Shown here one piece after another: positions 43,328-48,388 of a DNA stretch of 48,388 bases. Origin of the DNA: Blastococcus sp. CCUG 61487 (GTDB lineage Bacteria > Actinomycetota > Actinomycetes > Mycobacteriales > Geodermatophilaceae); the NCBI RefSeq assembly GCF_005222955.1, contig NZ_LWUA01000289.1:1-48388 (forward strand). The letters are read 5' to 3'. Each line of letters starts with the position of its first letter. The first letter of the stretch is position 1. The notes beneath the pieces were generated by a model. That model was not told the DNA's origin. It did no database searches and worked only from the letters and a program-made list of their open reading frames with translations. Made by a program: the position numbers and the translations under genes.

Positions 43328-43432
43328 CGCTGACCACCTCCTCCGCCGGACCGGCGCGTGCCGGTACCGGACCTTAGCCCAGAAACGTGTGCGAGATCTC
43401 GCTCTTGTGGGTGAACGCGGCCCCGCGTCCAC

Positions 43433-44653
43433 TTAGTCCGCGAGGTCCCTGACCACCGCGTCGGCGAGCAGCCGGCCCGCGTCGGTGAGCACCGCGAATC
43501 CGTGATCGTACGCGTCGGCGACGAGCAGGCCCCTCGCGACGGCTCGCTCGGCGCGGCCCCGCCCGCCGGCCGAGAGGGCGGTGAGCGGGAGTCCGTCGCG
43601 CAGCCGCAGCCCGAGCATCACGGTCTCCAGGGCCCGGTCGGCGTCGTCGAGGAGCTCGGCGTCGGCGTGCGGGCTCTCCCCCCGGGCCAGCCGGTCGGCG
43701 TACGCGGCGGGGTGCTTGACGTTCCACCAGCGCAGGCCGCCGACGTGGCTGTGCGCCCCGGGGCCGATCCCCCACCAGTTCGCGCTCGCCCAGTACAGCT
43801 CGTTGTGCCGGCAGCGGGCACTGTCGGAGGTCGCCCAGTTGGACACCTCGTACCACTCGAAGCCGGCGCGCCGGAGGGTCGCGTCGGCCTGCTCGTAGCG
43901 GTCGGCGAGCACGTCGTCGTCGGGCATCGGCAGCTCCCCGCGGCGGATCCGCCGCGCCAGCCGGGTGCCCTCCTCCACGATGAGGGCGTAGGCGCTGACG
44001 TGGTCCACCGGCGAGGCGAGGACGGCGTCCAGCGAGGCGGCCCAGTCGGCGTCGGTCTCGCCGGGCGTGCCGTAGATCAGGTCCAGGTTGACGTGCTCGA
44101 AGCCGGCGGCGCGGGCGTCGTGCGCGGCCTGCACGGCGCGTCCCGGGGTGTGCCTGCGGTCCAGGACGGCCAGCACGTGCTCGGCGGCCGACTGCATCCC
44201 CAGGCTCACCCGCGTGAAGCCCGCCTCGCGCAGCCGCGCCAGGTAGCCGCGGTCGACGGTCTCGGGGTTGGCCTCGGTCGTGACCTCGACGTCGGGGGCG
44301 ACGGGGAAGAGGCGGCGGATCTCGTCCAGGACGGCGGTCAGGTCCTCGGCCGGCAGCAGGGTCGGGGTGCCGCCACCGACGAACACCGTGGAGACGGTCG
44401 GCAGGTCGGGGCCCAGGACCGCCGCGGCCCGGCGGAGCTCGGCGATCGCCGTCCCGGCGTACTCCGCCCGCGCGGCGCCCGGGCCCAGCTCCTCGGAGGT
44501 GTAGGTGTTGAAGTCGCAGTACCCGCAGCGGGTCGCGCAGAAGGGCACGTGCACGTAGAGCCCGAACGGCGTGCCCGGCAGTTCGGCGCGCGCGGACTCC
44601 GGCAGCTCGAGCGGCGGCGCGCTCGGCTCGACCAGGGGCAGGACGGTGTTCAT
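43433..44653 (-). CDS. hemW: HemW-type radical SAM protein
   Basis: The 406-residue protein has the radical SAM cluster Cys39, Cys43 and Cys46 (CATRCGYCDFNTYTS). It continues with TVFVGGGTPTLLP, VTTEANPETV, FTRVSLGMQSA, VNLDLIYGTPGET and YEVSNWA. Many actinobacterial proteins called HemN are HemW-like heme chaperones, lacking the HemN-specific N-terminus, as here. It would insert heme into respiratory proteins. Divergent from the enoyl-CoA hydratase gene, with starts 50 bp apart. Confidence 0.93.
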   Translation of the reverse strand: MNTVLPLVEPSAPPLELPESARAELPGTPFGLYVHVPFCATRCGYCDFNTYTSEELGPGAARAEYAGTAIAELRRAAAVLGPDLPTVSTVFVGGGTPTLLPAEDLTAVLDEIRRLFPVAPDVEVTTEANPETVDRGYLARLREAGFTRVSLGMQSAAEHVLAVLDRRHTPGRAVQAAHDARAAGFEHVNLDLIYGTPGETDADWAASLDAVLASPVDHVSAYALIVEEGTRLARRIRRGELPMPDDDVLADRYEQADATLRRAGFEWYEVSNWATSDSARCRHNELYWASANWWGIGPGAHSHVGGLRWWNVKHPAAYADRLARGESPHADAELLDDADRALETVMLGLRLRDGLPLTALSAGGRGRAERAVARGLLVADAYDHGFAVLTDAGRLLADAVVRDLAD

Positions 44654-44703
44654 CTGCTCCCAGTGTGCCGCGCTCCGCGCCGCGACCGGGCAGGATGCCG
44701 GGC

Positions 44704-45474
44704 GTGACCACTGACCGCGTCGTGCAGGTGGCCGTCTCCGGCGGCGTCGCCACGATCACCCTGGACTCCCCCGCCAACCGCAACGCGCTCTCCCGGGCCC
44801 TGCGCGCGCAGCTGCGCTCGGCGCTGGAGGACGCGCTGGCCGACGACGCCGTGCGGGCCGTCACGCTCGACCACACCGGGCGCGTCTTCTGCTCCGGGAT
44901 GGATCTCGCCGAGGCCGCCGGGGGCTCGTCGGAGGAGCAGGGGGTCAACGAGTTCCCCCGGCTCCTGGAGCTCATCTGGACCTCGCCCAAGCCCGTGGTC
45001 GCCGTCGTCCGCGGTCCGGCCCGGGCCGGCGGGGTCGGCCTGGTGGCGGCCTGCGACGTCGTCGTGGCGGCGTCGTCGGCCAGCTTCGCCTTCTCGGAGG
45101 TGCGGCTGGGCCTGGTGCCCGCGATCATCTCCGCCGTCGTGCTGCCGCGGATGACCCCGCACGTCGTGCACCGGCTGATGCTGACCGGCGAGGTGTTCGA
45201 CGCCGCGACGGCCGCGGCCGGCGGCCTGGTCGACGTCGTCGCCGGCGACGACGAGGTGGACGCGGTGCTCGCCGGGCAGCTGGCGGCGCTGACCGCCGGC
45301 GCCCCCGTGGCGCTGGCCGAGACGAAGCGGCTGCTCCGGGCGCGCCAGCCGGACCTGGAGTTCGGCGAGCTGCTCCGGCTCTCCGCCCGGTTCTTCGCGA
45401 GCGAGGAGGGCCAGGAGGGGATCGCCTCCTTCCGCGAGAAGCGCCCGGCCCGCTGGGTGCCCGCGCGCGACTGA
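44704..45474 (+). CDS. Enoyl-CoA hydratase/isomerase family protein
   Basis: The 256-residue crotonase-fold enzyme has VSGGVATITLDSPANRNALSRAL, the oxyanion strand GRVFCSGMDLAEAAG and RGPARAGGVGLVAACDVVVAASSASFAFSEVRLGLVPAIIS. The Glu residues typical of hydratases are partly kept (SEVRLG), so it may catalyse hydration or isomerisation of an acyl-CoA. GTG at 44704 lies 8 nt after CAGGAT, a -10-like box, so translation is probably leaderless; a longer frame upstream is not conserved. Confidence 0.88.
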   Translation: MTTDRVVQVAVSGGVATITLDSPANRNALSRALRAQLRSALEDALADDAVRAVTLDHTGRVFCSGMDLAEAAGGSSEEQGVNEFPRLLELIWTSPKPVVAVVRGPARAGGVGLVAACDVVVAASSASFAFSEVRLGLVPAIISAVVLPRMTPHVVHRLMLTGEVFDAATAAAGGLVDVVAGDDEVDAVLAGQLAALTAGAPVALAETKRLLRARQPDLEFGELLRLSARFFASEEGQEGIASFREKRPARWVPARD

Positions 45475-45476
45475 GA

Positions 45477-46124
45477 TCAGGCCAGCCGCGCCGCCCCCGG
45501 GCCGGCGAGCTGGTCCCGGACGGCCGCCGTCCGGCCGGTGAGGACCATGAGCAGGGCCTGGACCGGGCCCTCGACCAGCTCGCCGTCGCCCACGGCCCAG
45601 TCGGTGTCGCAGGCCACCAGACGCACCCCGGCCACCCGCGGGAACGTCGCCGACATCGGCCAGCGCATCGTCCACACCCGGGTGGCCGCCGCCGCGGCGG
45701 CGTCGACCGGCATCGCGCGGGGTCTCCCGAGCGGGACGGCGATGTCCTGACCGTGGACCAGGACGTCGAGCAGCGGCTCCAGCGGGGACAGGCCCGGGAC
45801 CTTCCGGCGCGAGCCGGCCATGGCGCGGATCTGCTCGACGAGGCGCTCCGGCGGGAGCTCGGCGTGCCGGACGGCGGCGTCGTGGATCATCCGCGGCATC
45901 CGGCCGCCGGCCCGGATCAGGTCCAGCGCCGCCCGGCCGGCGCCGGTGTGCGCGAGCGCCAGGTGCGCCGCGACGTCCCGCACGCGCCACCCCTCGGCCA
46001 GCGACGGGTGCTCCCATTCGGCGCGAGCGAGGTCGGCGAGCAGGTCGGCGAGGTCCAGCCGCTCGCGGTCGATGGTCGCCCAGACGGCATCGACGGGCAT
46101 GGTGCTGCTCGACAGCGATCCCAT
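45477..46124 (-). CDS. Maleylpyruvate isomerase-family (DinB-like, mycothiol-dependent) protein
   Basis: The 215-residue protein has the N-terminal DinB-like four-helix domain of the mycothiol-dependent maleylpyruvate isomerase family: LADLLADLARAEWEHPSLAEGWRVRDVAAHLALAHT, with a later VLVHGQDIAVPLGRP metal-site His. Many members have unknown substrates. The ATG at 46124 has GAGGGG upstream. It is divergent from the MarR gene with a palindrome between them, so it is probably the regulated target. Confidence 0.85.
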   Translation of the reverse strand: MGSLSSSTMPVDAVWATIDRERLDLADLLADLARAEWEHPSLAEGWRVRDVAAHLALAHTGAGRAALDLIRAGGRMPRMIHDAAVRHAELPPERLVEQIRAMAGSRRKVPGLSPLEPLLDVLVHGQDIAVPLGRPRAMPVDAAAAAATRVWTMRWPMSATFPRVAGVRLVACDTDWAVGDGELVEGPVQALLMVLTGRTAAVRDQLAGPGAARLA

Positions 46125-46154
46125 GAGGTGCCCCTCGGGAGCTAGTACGATGAC

Positions 46155-46171
46155 CGAACCAAAATAGTTCG
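46155..46171. promoter_or_regulatory. Palindrome between MarR gene and its divergent target
   Basis: CGAAC-N7-GTTCG sits in an AT-rich stretch (CAAAATA) between the two divergent starts. It is the likely MarR operator that controls both promoters. Confidence 0.6.
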
Positions 46172-46202
46172 ATGTCCTGACCGTCGTCAAGAAGGGATCC
46201 GT

Positions 46203-46643
46203 GTGGCCGAGGCCGCCGAGCTCAATCTCGGGCTGCTGCTGTTCATCCCGCACCGGGCGATGGAGAACCGCATCTTCGCCGCGCTGACGGAGGCCGGCTT
46301 CGACGACTTCACCCTGGCGCAGGCCCGGGTCATGCAGCGGATCGGGCCGCACGGCACCCGCCTCACCGAGCTCGCGGAGGCGGCACAGGTGACCAAGCAG
46401 ACCGCGAGCCACCTGGTCGACCAGCTCGAGCGCACCGGCTACGTGCGTCGGACCCCGGACCCGACCGATGCGCGCGCCCGGCTCGTCCGGCTGGCCGAGC
46501 GCGGACTCGCCGCCCAGCCGATCGCCGCAGCCGTGGTCGCCGAGGTGGAGGCCGAGTGGCGGGCGCACCTGGGCGAGCGTCGCTGGCGGCAGCTGCGCGA
46601 GGCGCTCGCGAGCCTGCGCGAGATCACCGACCCCTACCGCTGA
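46203..46643 (+). CDS. MarR-family transcriptional regulator
   Basis: The 146-residue protein is a complete MarR winged helix: FTLAQARVMQRIGPHGTRLTELAEAAQVTKQTASHLVDQLERTGYVRRTPDPTDARARLVRLAERG, with helical dimerisation ends. Such repressors respond to small phenolic or reactive compounds. The GTG start has AAGG upstream. Its 3' end overlaps the convergent TetR gene by 10 nt. Confidence 0.92.
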   Translation: MAEAAELNLGLLLFIPHRAMENRIFAALTEAGFDDFTLAQARVMQRIGPHGTRLTELAEAAQVTKQTASHLVDQLERTGYVRRTPDPTDARARLVRLAERGLAAQPIAAAVVAEVEAEWRAHLGERRWRQLREALASLREITDPYR

Positions 46644-47296
46644 CCGGGCTCCCGGAGCAGCAGCCGTCCCCACGCGTCCTCGAGCCAGTCGCGGAAGCGC
46701 TCGGACGACCACCCGCGGGCGCCGACGAGCAGGGCGCGGTACTCGGCGGCGTTCGTGCTCCAGAGGATGTCGGCGACCTCGTCGTCGGTGAGGTCCGGAC
46801 GCAGCTCCCCGGTCGCGCGCAGATCGGCGGCGAGCAGCCGCATGTTGGCAGCCCGCCGGGCGTCGATCTCCGCTCGCAGGGCGGCGCAGTCGCGATCACC
46901 CACCGCCGCCTCGGCGAGCGCGGCGTGGACCGGGGCCAGCCGCTCCCCGATCTCCCCGACCGCGACCGCGTGGATCCGGAGCATCTCGCGCGCCGACCCG
47001 GCGGCACGGACGCGGGCGACGTAGTCGCGCTGCAGCGCCGGGACGGCGTGGTCGCTGCCGGAGAGGCTGGTCTCGACGAGCTCGCGGAGGAGCTGCGGCT
47101 TCCGGCCCGCGGCGGCGTAGACGGTGTCGACCGCGACGCCGGCCCGCTCGGCGATCGCCGCGATCGACGTCGCCGCGTACCCGCGCTCGGTGAACAGCTC
47201 GCGCGCGGCCCGCAGGACCGCCGCCCGGGTCGCCGCCGCCTGCTCCGCGCGGACGGCCGAGACGTAGCGCCGCGGCCCCTTGACGGCGTCGGCCAT
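46634..47296 (-). CDS. TetR-family transcriptional regulator
   Basis: The 220-residue regulator has an N-terminal helix-turn-helix, AVLRAARELFTERGYAATSIAAIAERAGVAVDTVYAAAGRKPQLLREL, and a helical ligand domain. It is divergent from the small barrel-protein gene, with a clear palindrome in the 59-bp gap, so it probably represses both. The ligand is unknown. Confidence 0.92.
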   Translation of the reverse strand: MADAVKGPRRYVSAVRAEQAAATRAAVLRAARELFTERGYAATSIAAIAERAGVAVDTVYAAAGRKPQLLRELVETSLSGSDHAVPALQRDYVARVRAAGSAREMLRIHAVAVGEIGERLAPVHAALAEAAVGDRDCAALRAEIDARRAANMRLLAADLRATGELRPDLTDDEVADILWSTNAAEYRALLVGARGWSSERFRDWLEDAWGRLLLREPGQR

Positions 47297-47313
47297 GCGG
47301 AGAACGCTAGCAG

Positions 47314-47342
47314 AATCCGTCCGAAGGCAGTTCGGACCGATT
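47314..47342. promoter_or_regulatory. TetR-type operator palindrome
   Basis: GTCCGAA-N5-TTCGGAC is perfect, and it extends outward as AATC and GATT with one mismatch. At 29 bp, it fits a TetR dimer or pair of dimers and covers the short divergent promoter region. Confidence 0.75.
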
Positions 47343-47355
47343 CGAGGAGACCGTC

Positions 47356-47658
47356 ATGGTCTACGCCTGGACGCAGGACCTCCCCATCGACGCCGAGTTC
47401 TACGGCCGCATCACCGACGCCCTCGGGGACGCCCCCCTGGACGGCCTGCTCCTGCACCTCTGCGTGCAGAACCCGGCCGGCGGGCTGCGCTACATCGACG
47501 TCTGGGAGAGCAAGGAGCACTGCGACCGCGCCTTCGACGAGCGCATCCACCCGGCGGTCGACGCCGCCTTCGGCGGGGCTCGGCCGCCGGTGGAGCCGAC
47601 GCGCGACCTCCTCGAGGTGGTGGACGTCCGGGGCGCCGTCACCGGCGTCCGGGCCTGA
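47356..47658 (+). CDS. Small protein, ferredoxin-like barrel type, TetR target
   Basis: The 100-residue protein reads AWTQDLPIDAEFYGRITDALGDAPLDGLLLHLCVQNPAGGLRYIDVWESKEHCDRAFDERIHPAVDAAF. The helix-strand pattern, with RYIDVWESKEHCDRAF, resembles small dimeric alpha/beta barrel (ABM-like) proteins. No catalytic residue is assigned. The GAGGAG site lies before the ATG. It is the divergent partner of the TetR gene. Confidence 0.8.
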   Translation: MVYAWTQDLPIDAEFYGRITDALGDAPLDGLLLHLCVQNPAGGLRYIDVWESKEHCDRAFDERIHPAVDAAFGGARPPVEPTRDLLEVVDVRGAVTGVRA

Positions 47659-47661
47659 CGC

Positions 47662-48388
47662 TCAGCGCAGCCGGCGGGTGTTGTCCGGCAGCCGCGCGGT
47701 GACGCCCCGGGCGTCGAGCCACTCCATCAGCGGGACGGCGACCCGCCGGGTCGTCCCCCACGCCTGGCGCGCCTGGCTCACGGTGAACGGCTGCTCGAGC
47801 CCCGCGAGCCGGGTGCGGGCCGTCTCCGCGATGCCGGGAGCGAGGTAGACGCCGTCGGTGATCCGGACCAGCTGACCAGCGCGCACGGCGGCCGCCAGCT
47901 CCTTCGGCCCCAGCCCCGCGGCGGCCAGCTCCGGCGCCTCGGGGGCGGCGAAGGGGTCCGCCGCCAGCCGGGTCCGCACCCGGTCGACCGCGGCCTGGAC
48001 CGCGGGCGGCAGCGTCGCCGCCGCATCGACCACCCGGCCGTCGCGCAGCGCGTGCGGAGCGCGGACCAGGGCGGGGACGAGGTCGGCGTCCGGGAGCTCC
48101 AGTGCCCGCCGGACCACCTCCACGGGCGGCCCGTCCTCCAGCGGCCGGAGCCGCCGGTAGCGGGCGACGACGTCGGGCACCCGCCCGGCGAGCTCCTCGG
48201 CGAGGCCGGCGGCCATCAGCCACGGCCCGTGCACGGTGGCGTCCTCGGGCACCGGCCAGCCCATCGCGGTGAAGTCCGCGGCCCGCACGATCCGCCGCCG
48301 GGCGAGGTCGGCCGCCGCTCCCACGGAGCCGCTCGGCTGGGCCGCGAGCGCCGCGGCGCGCTCCCTGGCTGCCCCCCGCCGGCGGAGC
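47662..48388 (-). CDS. selB: Selenocysteine-specific elongation factor SelB, C-terminal part
   Basis: The frame is open from the stop at 47662 to the right edge, about 241 residues, so the GTPase domain lies outside. The visible part is the C-terminal winged-helix region that binds the SECIS element: LAGRVPDVVARYRRLRPLEDGPP, then GLGPKELAAAVRAGQLVRITDGVYLAPG and FTVSQARQAWGTTRRVAVPLMEWLDARGVTARLPDNTRRLR. The last two segments are strongly SelB-like. The organism therefore should insert selenocysteine, and selA, selC or selD may lie beyond the edge. A GTG at 48324 is internal, not the start. Confidence 0.9.
   Translation of the reverse strand, partial: LRRRGAARERAAALAAQPSGSVGAAADLARRRIVRAADFTAMGWPVPEDATVHGPWLMAAGLAEELAGRVPDVVARYRRLRPLEDGPPVEVVRRALELPDADLVPALVRAPHALRDGRVVDAAATLPPAVQAAVDRVRTRLAADPFAAPEAPELAAAGLGPKELAAAVRAGQLVRITDGVYLAPGIAETARTRLAGLEQPFTVSQARQAWGTTRRVAVPLMEWLDARGVTARLPDNTRRLR

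Noticed and set aside
1-48388. CRISPR array
   Set aside because: No evenly spaced repeats with unique spacers were seen on either strand; the only short tandem repeat is the 2 x 11 bp unit near int.

Overview
The window reads as chromosomal DNA of a high-GC actinomycete. GC-rich codon use, GTG starts with ATGA/GTGA overlaps, apparently leaderless genes, a mycothiol-type maleylpyruvate isomerase fold and a ybeY-era-recO-uppS block like that of Mycobacterium all fit. The overall gene set suggests a Geodermatophilaceae-like organism (Blastococcus, Geodermatophilus or Modestobacter). That family placement is inference.

Bases 1 to about 7,790 look like the end of an integrative element in tRNA-Asn(GTT). 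It carries a tyrosine integrase with tandem 11-bp repeats upstream, a small excisionase, a cadmium/zinc resistance operon (CmtR-like ArsR repressor, ICMT-like methyltransferase, CDF exporter, then CadD), a zinc-knuckle coiled-coil protein, a prepilin peptidase, a lipoprotein and a secreted protein cut by the left edge. The other end lies outside the window.

From 7.9 to 30.4 kb there is core housekeeping, mostly on the minus strand. It includes dnaG with two overlapping partner genes of unknown function, ppdK, dusB, glyS, an HNH protein, a rhodanese, uppS, recO, era, a degenerate cytidine deaminase, a CNNM/CorC protein, ybeY, phoH, an enoyl-CoA hydratase and a HIT protein. phoH is split by a 358-residue in-frame intein that starts with Ala and carries the Trp-Cys-Thr signature of class 3 inteins plus a LAGLIDADG endonuclease domain.

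From 30.4 to 36.4 kb a plus-strand unit encodes a PhnD-like Tat lipoprotein, an ATPase (apparent CTG start) and a double permease, preceded by a ten-codon upstream ORF. The binding protein resembles the putative selenate-binding subfamily, and selB lies at the right edge. CstA and YbdD follow, ending at two strong inverted repeats.

From 36.4 to 48.4 kb come rsmE, dnaJ and hrcA under a CIRCE operator, a divergent gene with an apparent CTG start, a DUF2254-like membrane protein, a D-amino-acid-oxidase-type enzyme, a DksA/TraR zinc protein, hemW, an enoyl-CoA hydratase, two regulator/target pairs (MarR with a DinB-like enzyme, TetR with a small barrel protein, each with a palindrome between the genes) and the C-terminal part of selB.
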